From assembly GCA_003117195.1 (NCBI GenBank), contig BDSI01000036.1, positions 850,071 through 914,070 of the forward strand: a stretch of DNA of 64,000 nt, written 5' to 3'. Positions 36,301-48,600 of this stretch are shown piece after piece; positions within the stretch are counted from its first letter, which is position 1, and each line of letters starts with the position of its first letter. The translations under genes were made by a program, and so were the position numbers. The notes beneath the pieces are model-generated. The model was given only the letters and a program-made list of their open reading frames with translations. It was not told the origin of the DNA and did no database searches. This stretch comes from Eudorina sp. 2006-703-Eu-15 (Eukaryota > Chlorophyta > Chlorophyceae > Chlamydomonadales > Volvocaceae).

Positions 36301-37781
36301 AGTGGGGAGGTTGGGTCAGGAATGCGGGTAGCAGGGCTGGCGTTTTCGAAAAAGCCATGGCTGACCCGATGGTGGAGGTTCAGAAGATCTTTCTGCGAAA
36401 GGTGGTTGGCGCAAGCCTACCCCCAAACAGGCTTTTGTTTGCGGAGACATCACAGCTCCCGCTGCACTACTTTTGGGCTCAACAGGTGTTCGGCTTTTGG
36501 AAGCGGCTAGTCAAACAGCCAAATTCGCTTGCCAGGGCTGTGCTTGAGGAGGACATTAAGGCATGGCTGGAGTCGGACCATATGACTAACGAGCATGAAT
36601 ACTTTTGGGCGGGGAAGGTACTTCGGATTTTCGAAACGCTGGGGTTCGATTATAAGGCGCATGTGGAGGAGGCGCTCGGTGCGGAGGCCAAGGCAAAGGC
36701 CATTGTCGCGCTAGATATCCCTTTTGGAGATTTGCTCTTGGAATTTCGGCGCAGACTGCTCTGCGATTGGTCTGCTGATTGCCTGGATCAGGATCCCAGG
36801 GGCTTCCCTGAGTACACCGATAGGGCTGGAGTGCAGGGGCCGGGCGTGACAGCATGTCGGTACCTGAACTGGATGGGCCTTGCGTACACACCGATCGATC
36901 ACAAGCGAAAGCTGGAGCATATGACGTCTGATATGCCGAGAAAGCATCACACGGCGCTAATGCGATTCCGGCTTGGCCGTTGGGATCTGGAGGTATCGCG
37001 GTTAGCACGGGGGCCCGGGCGCACGCCGCGCAGTACACGGACGTGCCGGGTTTGCAATAGTGGAGCGGTAGAGGACGAGCTACACGTGCTAATTGAATGT
37101 CCGGTCTACGAACCGCTACGTCGAGCGGTGGATCTCCCTGATGACTCGGATATGTTCGGAATCATGCTTTTGTTTGACCAGTGCAAGCTTGGTCATTTCT
37201 TATATCAGGTGCAGAAGTTGCGGAAGGAAAAGCTGCAGAGATGAGAGACTCAGCTACCTTTTGTTCTTTTGATCTTTTGTGCGCCCTTTGACGGATGACC
37301 GTTGTGGGGGAACACATGTTTATAGCCGTAAGGCCTGTACAACATGTAACAACCAACCAACCAACCAACGACCGCAATTCGCGTAACCCACACCCATGCA
37401 CTATGCACTACATGACTCACCTGCACATCGACCGCCAAAAAGCCGCACGATCCCAGCGTGTAAAGCGCAGCAGACCAAAAGTCAAAGCCCGGGAAAAACA
37501 GGCAGGCAGTGCCTGCACGTCCATCATTATCATGGTAACCACCGTGGTTCAATTCGTCTTGAGCGAATGGTGCTGTCAGGCACTGCCAGCAGGCGAAAAT
37601 ATTTTCAACTGCCATCCAATTTCTGAGCGCTTCTCCCACCAGCAATGAAAGTTGTGCCACCGATAAAGAACGAAAGGGCATGGAAAATTCGCCACGATTG
37701 GTGATCCGGATGCCAACCCTTGCGCACGCCATGGTCATATTCTCCTAGCAAAGTCTCCAAGTGCTCCTCCCGTGGACTCAT
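33360..37781 (-). CDS. Multi-pass membrane protein, 6 exons, 230 aa
   Basis: Exons 37781-37640, 37512-37421, 34824-34738, 34631-34545, 34034-33910 and 33519-33360 total 693 nt; all phases match (1, 0, 0, 0, 2). The ATG at 37781 sits in a good context (GTCACCATGAGT). About six hydrophobic segments are visible: IFHALSFFIGGTTFIAGTA, SAALYTLGSCGFLAV, ANIAMSLTGSFLYVVGSV, VVFAWWSAVGIWGFILGS, a fifth near CFFFGTGLF, and VVLWVWVAGSCWFTLGSLFL. Repeated FxxGS patterns in successive helices recall YrhK-like membrane domains, but that assignment is a guess. The N-terminus (EEHLETLLGEYDHGVRKGWH) is soluble. Intron 2 is 2.6 kb because it contains a LINE fragment on the opposite strand. Transported substrate or role unknown. 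Confidence 0.85.
35206..37244 (+). pseudogene. LINE reverse transcriptase, frameshifted
   Basis: The frame starting near 35206 carries the fingers and first palm motifs (AGFRQGIGT, ICQIDFEKAFDRVDRELLW, QGVKQGCP) and stops at 35646. The next frame, to 37244, continues with LSPVLFGMFIEAF, the catalytic LLYADDLTMF (YADD box) and GMSLNVNKCELLVF. One C too few in a run of C at about 35,640 explains the break. The C-terminal region has a zinc-knuckle-like CRVC...ELHVLIECP typical of LINE proteins. The enzyme would copy RNA at a nicked target site; this copy lacks an endonuclease and is frameshifted, so it is dead unless the base is a sequencing error. Confidence 0.9.
35206..37369 (+). mobile_element. 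5'-truncated LINE-type retrotransposon
   Basis: A non-LTR retrotransposon fragment containing a reverse transcriptase and the 3' end, but no endonuclease. After the stop at 37244 there is a short 3' UTR ending TACAACATGTAAC at 37,350, then a tail of about four AACC units. The 3' end resembles the fragment ending at 50,636. It lies in an intron of a minus-strand gene, antisense to it. The true 5' boundary was not found; sequence before 35,206 may still belong to it in another frame. Confidence 0.88.
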
Positions 37782-38157
37782 GGTGACGTGCGGGTCTTTG
37801 AATTGTAAATTAAAAAAATTGCAAGCTAATCTCGACGAAATGGCATTGATGACACTATGAGTTTCGTACGGCAACTTCAATCGCCCGCTGATGAGCTGGT
37901 TAACCCCTACCGTGGTTAATCAACCACGCTGTCTAACAGCGCACACTCGCACCACCAAAATTGCTCTGGTTTGTCCCCTTTGCAACGAGTATCCCTTGCG
38001 GTTTTTACGGCAGCGGCGTCGGTAATCTGCATCAATCACTGTACTGTAAAGCCCTACTTATCGTGCCTATCCCTACCGTAGCAGTCATCGGTAAAATCTG
38101 ACGTCTGCTCATCAAACCCTGCAGTGCCATAGCGACGAGATCGAAAGAATGTACCGG

Positions 38158-41100
38158 TCAGGCATTAGCAGCACCCGGTGCACCTCCCGGGCCACCAGCA
38201 TTTGGTGAACCGCGCCAACTGTTGTACTGATCTGGGACACGGCCCAACCTACGAAACTTGAGGTTTGCTACTGCATCCATGTCATTCCACGCAGCCAAGC
38301 GTTGTGGCCGCAACTTTCTTCTGGCTGTCATACGTGACATCGATTGCTGCTAGTTGATCGCACGCCCTGGCTGGTTGAGGACTGGGCCAGAGTTCCACAT
38401 GCCAACCGGCCCCGGCCTGCTGGGCAGCAAAAGCACACTAGTGGAGAGCAGGCATGCGCGGCGGGTCCCAGCCTCCACAGGCGCTACTGAGGACCTCCGG
38501 ACACGTGCCGCTTAGTGCAGGAACGCCAATATTTACACAGGTCAAGTCAATCCCGACGTATGCACCAGCCGAGCCGCACGGCCGCCCTGCGCCCTAGGTA
38601 TGGTAACAGTACTACAGTAGGGTACAGTGCCAACGGCTTCGCTGAAGCAACCTGCCCTGGCAGTCCAGCCCCCGAGGGTGCGGCCTGCCTGCGGACCAGA
38701 CGGGCCCAGCTCTATGGCCGGGCCACGAACAGCTCTATGGCCGCCCCGGCTCCTCAGCCGACCCAGCGCTGCAGCGGAGCACCGACTTGGCGTGAGACCC
38801 GTCCAGCCATGGGCGGCATCCACAGCACACAAGACCTCAACACCGACCTCAACACCGACGTAGGGAATGGGAATGCTCTTGAACAACCCGGCCCGCGTGC
38901 CCTCCGCGGACGCCTGCTGAAATCCCCCACCACACAACCACCGCTGGGTCGGGCGGCGGCTTTCTTCAACCACCGCAGCTGCTCCCAGAGGGTCCTAGCA
39001 AGGCCATTGCTGAGGAGCACAGGCACAGTGGTCCGAGGAGCAGACCTTCGTGGCTTGGTCGGCGCTCCGGTGCTGTCTATAGCACGGCGACACACACCAC
39101 TTGCGACCCATGGGCGGCCCCCTGCGGGTCAGCCCAACACGGGCGGCGGGGTGGCCTTCATCAGCATCTTCCCCACCGCCTGCAAGCCACCCTGGAGCGA
39201 CCCACGGGACGATGACCTGCGTGGGGACGGCAAGGAGCGCGCGAGGGCCGCATGGCCGGCGTTATGGCAAGGCTGTCACGCTGGCAAGACAGGAAAGAAA
39301 GGCAGCCTCACGCCGAGAGGGGGCCTACGAATGCCAATTTGTGGCCCAGAGTACGGTACATCAGGCCCCGCGATGGGGGTTAAAAAGACATTCAGCTCAG
39401 CCCCGCGATGGTGCCCTTCGAGCTTCCTCCGCCCGTCGAGGGTACTCACCCGGAGAAGGTGATGTCGAAGGGGAAGGTCACGGCGGAGGCGGAGAGGACG
39501 GGCGGGATGTGATCCCTCCGATCGTTGGCCCGCCGGATCTGTCACACCCGGGGGACCGAGAGGCGGACGTGGGAGGAGGACTCAACAAGGTCGGAGGGTG
39601 TGCGAGCTATGTATGGTGAGGCCGGCACCCGGGATGATGAGGCGGGGAGACCGGAACGCATTGGGCGGAGCGCCATGGTCCGGCCTGGGTTCGTCGATCC
39701 GGATTGGTCCCCCTAGTGGGTTCGTCGATCCGGATTGGTCCCCCTAGTGGGTTCGTCGATCCGGATTGGTCCCCCTAGTGGGGCCTCGTGGGGCTGAGGC
39801 CCCAGATGAGCTTCCTGTCGCCCTTGCCAGGTCCTTGCCCCCATGGAAACAGAGGATGCTCCAACGGAACTCGGCTTTCCGCAGGCCGTGTTTGTCCCGG
39901 GCGACTGCCGCCACCGCCTCACAGTGAGGGCTGCAGACAGCCAAGCACCCACATCCGCAGCGCCTCATGCCGAGCTGCCGCACAGCCGCCAATGCGCGTG
40001 CAAGTCTGGCCCCTGGCCGGTACCCCGAAACCCATTCCATCGCCGCCGTGCGGGCTCCCCGTAACGCCGATCAGCGGTCCGCAAAGGACGTGCATGCACA
40101 GGAAAGAACCACACCAGTGCTGAATGTTGGCGTCACAGTCCCAGCCTGTTTCGGCCTCAGGCCCCCCGGCAGTCCTCCAGACCTAGACGAAGCAGCCGCC
40201 TCACCACAATCGCCAGCTGCTCCTCGAGCGCGCTCTGCAATCGGGCCTGGCGCGCCGCGCGAACTGCATGTCGGGAAGTACGCGCCGCGTGGGTACTAGA
40301 TTGGTTTGGGCAAATTTACGAACAATTGTGACAGCAGATGCCACGAAGGATGAATCGGTGCCTTCCGGGAGAAGCCCCAGCGGTGCCCCGCTAACAGAGC
40401 AACAAGGTTCGCCCATACCACAGTTCACCGCGATATTTAGGAGAGGAAAAGAGGGACCAGAGCCGGCAGTGCTACCACCCAAGCACGCACATTTGAGACA
40501 CCGTTTTCGAGAGTAAGCACGTACAAAATATACATGTATGTATACGTACATGTGTTACAGAAATGATGTTACCGTGGACCCCATGGTTCATCGGTGACCT
40601 GACTACACACTGGAAAAACAAAATCGCGCCGCTGCGGCATGTATCCTCTATATATATGAGCTCCACAGAACCGTTGCTTGAAGCCTTCACAGCGGAAACA
40701 TCGCGATGCTGCAAACACGCTCTGCACGCCGCCCCACCGCATCCCTCCGCACCCCACCATGTCGCTTGCCTGCCGAGCTCCCCTGCGCCGACTGCTGCTG
40801 CGTCTGTTGCTGCTGGCTGGCTGCTGCGGCCGCACCTCCTGCCGGGCCTTGCTGCAGCACCAGCTGCTGCAGTGCGGCGTCCGGCTGCAGCACCAGCACG
40901 CTAATCACCCTGGGGGTGTGGGGGGAATGGATGCGGCAGACGGGTGCCAAACGCGCCCGAAGTGAGGCGCCAAAAATGGCCGGCGCGCTCCCACAGCTTG
41001 GACAGTTGGGAGCCGCATGCAATCAGAATGTCCAAAGAAACATAGGGAAGCCGGATGTGGGACTGGAATACTTTGAAGGCGTTCGCGGCGCAGCGGATGG

Positions 41101-42229
41101 CGCCGTGCTTTGGGGGGGGGCAGCCTCTGGGCGAAGCCCAACCCTGCGCCGCCGCCGCGTGAAGAGGGGCCTAGAACCGCTCCGAAACGGGGCCCCACAC
41201 GAGCGAGCGATGCGGTCGCCAGCTCACCAGGTCTCCCAGTAGAGCCGCTCGTCCTGGGTGCCGAACCAGGCCTGTTTCCGGCGCGTCTCGTAGAAGGACA
41301 GCAGCAGCTGGGGGGGCGGAAGGGCCAGCGATGCGCAGGGCGAGGAGGGGCGCGCACGGCAACCGTTAAGTCGGAGGGCGGGAATGGGGATGTGACGTGA
41401 TGCGGACTGGCGGGGTCAGGAAGCAGCCATCGGGTTGGGATGAGGCGTAGGTGAGGCCTCCTGAGAAGAGAGACTACGTGTCCAGTGCCGACTGCCTGCC
41501 GTACTGGTTGCCGTCGCACCTGATGGAGCTCGGCGGGTTTCTTCTCGACCTGCACAAGGAATAGAAGTGTCACAAGCACGGTGCCGTATGACTCGTGAGT
41601 GTGTTATATGTGTGGCATGTTCGGACCCACCTGCGTACAGAAGTCCGAAATGCGGGACTCGACCTTGGTCTCCACGCCCGTATCGCCACAGTGCACCTGT
41701 TGCAATCAATTTGAGAGGTTAAGGGCGGCACAACATCAAGCGCTGGACTGTCCGGACAGCACCTGGGGACCATGAAGCGACGTCGCTCACAACCGGCCAG
41801 GTTGGCGGGGGTTGCTATCACATTGGCATTCGCAGCTTTAAAACCATGCAACATTATGTTCCTTCGCGCAAAATTTGTGATCCAGCGGGCGCCGGCCTGA
41901 ACACTAGGGCTTCACCCACGTAAGTAATGTCGAAGAGCTCCGAGTCCACGTCCTTGGGAATCACGTATCCAAGAGCTCTGTTAAAGATAATTGTGTGAAG
42001 AACACCTGCCGCCATAAGCATAGAGAAGGGGTCATTCCAACGCTGCCAACACCCTTGCAAGCCTGGACCTTGTTCTTACAACGTAGCGCCTCACGTATTT
42101 GATGCGGCTCTAGCTCCTACGTGTTCAAGAAAAAACAATAAGTCCCAATCGTTCGTAAGCGACGAATCTCCACGGAACGACGCGAGCTCTCACCAAGACG
42201 GGCAGGTTGTAAGTCTCGCAGTTAGCCAT
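38158..42229 (-). CDS. ATG101: Autophagy-related protein 101
   Basis: ATG101 is the HORMA-fold partner of ATG13 in the ATG1/ULK kinase complex that starts autophagosome formation. Ten minus-strand exons: 42229-42194, 42116-42080, 42005-41920, 41696-41631, 41549-41520, 41307-41228, 40909-40758, 40263-40205, 39538-39450 and 38248-38158; 726 nt, 241 aa, all phases matching. The start MANCETYNLPVLELEPHQIR and the phrase VLHTIIFNRALG, then PKDVDSELFDITYVHCGD, follow the plant protein closely. The WF-finger pair is seen in QAWFGTQDERLYWETW. Later come SALEEQLAIV, RRDHIPPVLS and FPFDITFSG, again as in plants. Oddities: a Gln/Ala-rich insertion in exon 7, and a Gly/Pro/Ala-rich C-terminal tail (exon 10) unlike the usual end; exon 10 is the least certain. 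Confidence 0.94.
39687..39779. repeat. 31-bp tandem repeat, 3 perfect copies
   Basis: Unit GGGTTCGTCGATCCGGATTG plus 11 bases, three identical copies, inside the intron between ATG101 exons 8 and 9. Confidence 0.95.
40562..40622 (-). repeat. Dispersed retroelement 3' end, copy C (diverged)
   Basis: On the minus strand it ends CCATGGGGTCCACGGTAAC at 40,568. It matches copies A, B and D around GGGGTCC and TCACCGATGA but has diverged more. It lies in an intron of ATG101, in the same orientation. Confidence 0.5.
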
Positions 42230-42677
42230 TCATATGTCATGCAACCCCAAGAATAATATGTCCAGGGAAGTAAGGTGTCCTGGATGTTTGTTCACCAGGC
42301 AGGCGTTACGATCCATCAGGATCCAGAGCGGGAACAAGTTGACGACAGGCGGGCACAACGGGTTGCTCATTTCTGTAAACGAAATGTCCATTGTCTCCAA
42401 TCCATAATATCTATCATCGCTGTGGAGACTTTTGTCCACTGCTGCTAGTAACGCAACGACGATGTTTATGTCAATGTTCACGCAAGGATGCGTGCCAATG
42501 CCGAAGGCGATATCATAGTTCATTGTTAGTATAAAGAATCAAAACGATTAAGCTCAGCCTTTGGACATGTTGCCCAGCCGCCGATAGGGAAAAGCAGCTC
42601 AGGCTGGGCTCAAACTGGGCTCAACAGTGGCTTTGTTGCATCACCATAGCCGTGGCAACACATTGAGCCACATCGAT
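42230..42677. promoter_or_regulatory. Divergent promoter of ATG101 and BRCA1-like gene
   Basis: The 448 bases between the ATG101 start (42229, minus) and the BRCA1-like start (42678, plus). Both 5' UTRs and both promoters must fit here. A 97-codon minus frame within it ends just before the ATG101 start and could act as an upstream open frame, but it is more likely chance. Confidence 0.6.
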
Positions 42678-45600
42678 ATGGCGGACGTTTCTGGGGAGCT
42701 TGAGGTGAGATGTGTGACAATTTTCCTGGGAGGTTTTCCGGCAACCTCCGGCTGAAGCGGGCTTCTGAGTGCTTGCAGCGGATGCGCATACTGTCCTCCA
42801 ACGCACATATCAATCTAAGCTCAGATGAAGCCGCCAATTTCCATCTCCCGCGACCATACGGCCTCCTAGATGTGCTGTCGGCATAGCACTCTCGCTATGA
42901 GGTTAATGCCCTACCGCAAAACCCCAGCGGGCTGGCCCCACTTTCCCTCCCAGCCTTGCAACCCTCCGCCCTTCCCACCGTCCCTCTCGTCTCTGCTGCT
43001 TCCAGGAGCGTGTTTACGCCCTCGGTCGAGCTATCGCGTGTCCCATCTGGTGAGAGCCACTCCCGGTTGGAAGCGGCGGGACCATGACCCTAGACTGCCG
43101 CTGCATTTGGAGGCCGCGATGGAGACAGGAGGGGGCCACCGCCACCAAGGTGGTCTTCCTGGGAAGCGGAAACTCATGTCCGAGCGCAGGAAGTGCACCC
43201 AGGGTGGCCTTGCCATGATGCATGAATGCATGCCTCTGTGTCCCATGCGTACTCGCATTTCAATGGCCTGCCTCTTACTCCATTGCAGCAGCTAGCTTTT
43301 GATGCCGCCCCTCGCGTCTGCCGTCATGAGGTGACGTCCCACCCCCACTGCACTCCACGGTCTGGCGGTCTGGCACGAAAACCTAACACGTACTTCAGGT
43401 GCAGCGAATGAATTACACAAGTTGAAGTGTGACCCGGTGCGCTGCTTAGGCGCAGGCCAGCGTGTGTGTGTGTGCCTGTGATTCTGTGTCTGTGTTAGCG
43501 TGCAGTAGTCAGCGGGACGGTTCCCTTGTGCGACTTGGCTTGCCACGTTGCCATGTTGGCTGCAGCCTCTCCATCATGGACAAGCCCTCCAGACTGCCGT
43601 GTCTTCACTACTTCTGCTGGTGAGTCGCCACTGCAGGGCTTCCGGCGGGACGGCGGACGGCTGGCTGGGCGGGTGCGTGGGTAGCCTCGCGTTTTCCACC
43701 CCCCGGCTCCACATGCGCATGGGCCATGTCAATCGTCAACCCCGCCCTGGAAATTCGTGCAAGCACCGCACTGCGTGACCTTTTCCTCACCGTCGTGCTT
43801 TCATCCCCACCTCCTTCTCCCCTCCTGGTCCCAACTCCCACGGGCTGGGTGTGTCTGGGCAGTTTCTCAAACCCCAGCCCGCACCAACACCGCATAAGCG
43901 CCGCCATGCACGTGGCCCCTGCGGCCCCCCCTCAGGTCCTGCATCACTCAAAACATGCGGGCCCGGGGGGAACTCATATGTCCGGTGTGCCGAGCCAAGT
44001 CCAGCCGCCGCGAGATCCAGCCGGATGACAAGATGGTGCGTGTGGGCTGGGACCGAAAGCGCGGCGGCCGGCGCCCGGGTGGGCGCGGTCAACTCCGCGG
44101 CCAGCTCCGCGCAGAGCAGGGTCGGGCCGCGGGTGCGCGTTTGCTGGGATCGACCCTCTTGTGCAGATGGAGGGATGAATGCCGACGCCAGGGTGGTGGG
44201 TGGGAGGCGGTAGGGTTGCTGGTGACGTGGCGAGTGGCTCGCGCTTCTACGGTGAGTTGGGGACAGCAACGATCCTCCCTCTCACTTTCGCACGATTGCC
44301 ACCACCACCACCACTACCATTGGCCTTGATTGTTCGCTGACCACCGCCACTGCGTTGCCCCGGGTCCCTGTGACCACCCCTGGTCGCCCCCAACAGGCAA
44401 CCATCAGCCAGCTGTACGGCCAGCTGGAGGCTGCCCTCGGCAAGCCGCTGTTGCTGTCGCAGCTGCCGGCCCTGGAGGATCTCCCGCCGCCGCCGCCGCC
44501 ACCGCCGTTGCTGACAGATCCGCCAGCTGCCCCATCAGCTGCGGCGACTGCACCGGCAACAGCGCCAGCGGATGGTGCCGAGGCGCCAGCACGGCCGCAA
44601 CGCGGCGGCCGCCGGAGCGGCGCCACAGCAGCTTCCCGCAAGTCAGCGGCCGCCATCACCGAAGCTGAGGACACCGAGGTCACACCGGCGGCAGTAGCAA
44701 CAGCAACAGCACCAGTGGCCGGGACGAGGGTTGCGGCCGCTAGGGGCCGCCAGTCAAGCGTGCGGCGGGGCACCCGGTCGGGCGCCGCTGCATCCGCGGC
44801 CGCGGCTGCCGACAGCGATGCCGCCGGTCTCACGGAGGGGCTCGGGGCCGGTACCGCTGTGCTGCAGGAGGTGACGAACACGGCAGCAGCGGCGGCGGCA
44901 GCTGGCCAGGATGACGGCGGCGCCGCCGTGGGTGGCAGCGTGAAGGGCTGCGCGATGCAGGCGAGGGACGGTGAGCCGTCAGGTGGGGCCAAGCGGCGGC
45001 GGTTGCGGCTACTGGCCGCGGCACAGCCGGGGCAGTCAGGAGATGGACCCGGCCTGAGCGAGGGACCCGAGGACGTGGAGGCGGCAGCGGCTGCCAGTGC
45101 TGTTCCTGCTGATGTTGAGGGAGGCCGTGTTGGTGCGGCGCCGTCAGCTGAAGTGGGGCAGACACCCGTCGCTGGCAGCGGCGACGCGGCGGTGCGGGCG
45201 GCGGCCGCCGCAGCTGACAAGGCGGCAGGCAGCATCCCTCAGCCGCGGCTGTTCAGCTTTCTGGATCCCACCGGCGAGGACGAGGTGAGCGCCCCGGGGC
45301 TGCTGGGTGGGGCGCCTCCTCGCCGCTGCCACACAGTTGTGCGCACACGCGCGCACATGTGCCGTGCCATTCAACTAGTATTTAAAAACAACTCCACGAC
45401 GGAAATCGGCTCTGTTGCAATCGTGTTGGTGTCGTGTCCATCGCAGCATGCATATAAATGGGACATTACCGCCCATACTCGCGTAGAGGCTTCTGTCTCG
45501 TGGCACTTCCCCGGTCCGGGCAACCCTGTTCGTTATGGCTTTCGCTGCCTTCCGCTTCGCCGTTGAGTGCACATTCAAGAAATTGCGCCACATCACGTCG

Positions 45601-48600
45601 GCCCACACCCGCGGCACGTGACCCCAGAGCCCCATCAGCCGTTCAACGACAATGACGGCGGCCACGGCGGCAATGTGCGGCGACGCGGGCGCTGGCCAGC
45701 CTCCTTCAGTGCATGGCAAGGACAAGGCGGGTAAGTGGGTGACCTGCAATGGGTTTAAGTGGAGGTGGCATGAGGGGTCGGGGGCGCTGGGGGAATGCCT
45801 CGAATGGAAATGCAGAGTTTTCTATGCCATGTTCCATGGCAGGGCACGCCAATCAGTAAATGATCCAAGTTACAAGTTTCTGACGGGACCATCTCGCTCT
45901 GTCTGCCGGCCATGCTGCTTGTGCCCCCGCCCGGGACCTTCGCGTTCGGTACGGCTGCTATTGCCGCCGTGCTGAAGTCGCCCAGAGGCATCAGCAGCAG
46001 CAGCAGCAGCTGCAGCTCCCGCCGGATGGATGCGCGCCGCGGCGCGGCCTGGGCGGCGTCACCGGGGGTCCGGATCTGTGGCAGCTGATATGTACCTCTC
46101 AAGAGCCCTCCCTGACGCAGCAGCAGCGACTACAGCAGCGACAGCAGCAGCGACAGCAGCAGCGACAGCAGCAGCGACAGCAGCCGCAGCGCACGCGGCA
46201 GGTGGAGGACGCACCCGCGGCAGCCGTAAGGGAGGGTGCCGCCCTGGAGCGGCCCGTGCGCCCCACGGATGTCGATGTGCACGGCTGTGGGCCAGCGGCG
46301 GAGGCGGAGGGACAACGGGATGTAGGCGCAGCAGCGCAGGCTTCGACCCCTCCGCCTAACGGCCAGCCGCCGGCTGCTGTGCGGGGCCGAGGTCGGGCAA
46401 CCCGCGGCCGGGGCGGAGGCCGCGGTGGCGCCAACGGTAGCCATGCCGAAAACGAGGTGGCCGTGGACACGGACCTAGGGCACGCGGGCAAGCCAAGCCA
46501 GCGGACACGGCAGGGCGCGGGCCGCGCCAGGCAGCCCGGGCGGTTGCGTGGGCGGGCCGGAGGGCGTCGAACCGCTGACGGTCAGATGCAGGACATCGAC
46601 GCAGAGGGGCCACACGGGGATGCGGCGACAGCGGATCCACAGCAGCTGCCGCACCTCCAGCAGACTCATGGCGCGGGTACCACCACCACCACCAGGGATG
46701 GCGACCATGTTCAAGTCGCCGACGCGGAAGCTGGCGCCAACGGTGACGACACGGACGTCGGTGCCGACGGTGGCGTCAAGGACGTCGCTGCGGCAGTGGC
46801 CGCACCGACACGCACCGTGGCTGCGTCGCCGCTGTCCCCCGCTCCGGATATTAGCGGCGGCGGCGGCGGCGGCGGCACGGGGACCATGGCTTCGGCGGCG
46901 GCAGCGGCGGCGGCTGTCGCCGCCGCCGCTGCCGTGGAGGCGCTCTTGGGTCGCGCTGGCGTCACCCCCGGCGACAGCGCCCAGGGTGCAAGCAAGGCTC
47001 GGAAGGAGCCACCACCAGCTGCTGGGTCGTCGCGGATCAGCGGCCGCCTGCTGGATCCCGGCGCCAGTGGCGCCACGCCGGCGGCGGCGCTGCTGCCCCA
47101 GGCAGTCGCGCCCGCTACCCGTGCAGGGGGCGCTGATGACGGCGGCGGCGACAGCGGCGGCGGCGGCGCAGGGCGCCACACCCCAGCTCCGGGCATCCTG
47201 CTGCCTGTCTTGCGAGGCTCGTGTGTGCAGTCGCCGGTTCACCCGTCAGCGGCGGCGGCGCCGGCTGCAGAGGCGGCCACTGCGGCGGCGGCGGCTGCGG
47301 ACGCTCTCGGTGCGTCAGTGCAAGGCTCCGGCGGCCCGGCCACGGGTGGGTGGTGGGTGATGGGCGCGATGTCGGACTGGGTACCGAACAAAACCCTAGA
47401 TGACCCGCCACTGCGGAATCTGGACGGGGATGGGCTTGCTGAGGACTTACCCGACATAAAGAAAGAATCTTCTGTAGTCAAGTTCTCCAGGGTCCGTTGT
47501 AGACCTACGTTCATTTCTTCATTTACACTGTTTTCAATCTCATCTAAGACATAGAACCTGCGCCCCTGGCAGAGGGCCGCCGAGTCCCCAGCCGCCTGCT
47601 CCCCTGGAGCTGCGGCGCCTGCACATTCGAGAACAAGGCGACCGTGAAGCGGTGAGTGACCGGATGACGGTTTGCGCCTCCCCACGCGCGTTCGACGGGT
47701 TCGTCTGGCCTCACCTTAGCGTTGGATGACCTCCCTGGAGGCAGGCCCGCACGCGCATTCGACGGCCCGGTCGTGTGTCCAACAAGAAGCCCACCCATAA
47801 CCGGCCGGTCGTGTGTGTGCGTGTGAGAGTCGCGGCCACCACCCGTGACGACGGTTCACCATCGGTGTCCACCTACTGGTTGTTGCCGTACAGGTGCGCA
47901 ATGTGCCGTACCGCCAAGCCCCCGCTGCCACGCGGCAGCCGTCCCCTGGTTGAGTCGGAAGGCATGGAGCTGGAAGGTCGTGCGGCCGCCACAGCTGCCG
48001 TGTCCCCGGCTGCTGCTGGTGGTGCCGCTGCTGATGCTGATGCGACCGACCCGAGCGCGAAAGGCGCTTGCCGCAGCGGGCGGGCAGGTCAGGTGAAACG
48101 GGGCAGTGATGCCGGGCCCTGCTCCGGCGCCGCAGCCGCCTGCACCGCCACGGCAACGGGCCCTGCAGCAGGAGCTGTCCCGTGCAGCGACACTGGCGGC
48201 CTGGCCGCCGCTGGCAGTGGCAGCGTGGGTGCTGCTGGAGCGCACAGTCGCCGTTCGGAGGGCGACAGGGCGATGGCGGCGCACGAGGAGCCTGCTGCCG
48301 AGACGCGCGGGGGAAAGCGGCGGAGGACCCTTAAGATGCCGTTCAAAGCCGCCGGGCAGCCACAGCAGCGCCCCAGCGACGCACCCGAGGAAGCTGCGTT
48401 GGCGCCGCCGGAGCAGCCCGAGCCTCGACCACAGGAGCGGGGCCAGGGGGTTGCAGACCAGCAGCCTCCGGCTCCACTGCCGCAGCAGGGGCAGCAGCCG
48501 CAACAGGGGCAGGACCTGGTCCAGGGAGGCCAGCTCACCTGCGGGCAGGTGGATGCGCACCCCGGTGGGGCAGCCGCCATGGGCCCATCTGCCGGGCCAG

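Noticed and set aside
38515..39462. 315-codon plus-strand frame
   Set aside because: It lies in the last intron of ATG101 on the opposite strand, has mixed composition and no recognisable motif, and starts without a clear promoter or splice context.
42230..42523. 97-codon minus-strand frame just upstream of ATG101
   Set aside because: It fills the short divergent promoter and has no family resemblance; at most an upstream open frame in the ATG101 leader.
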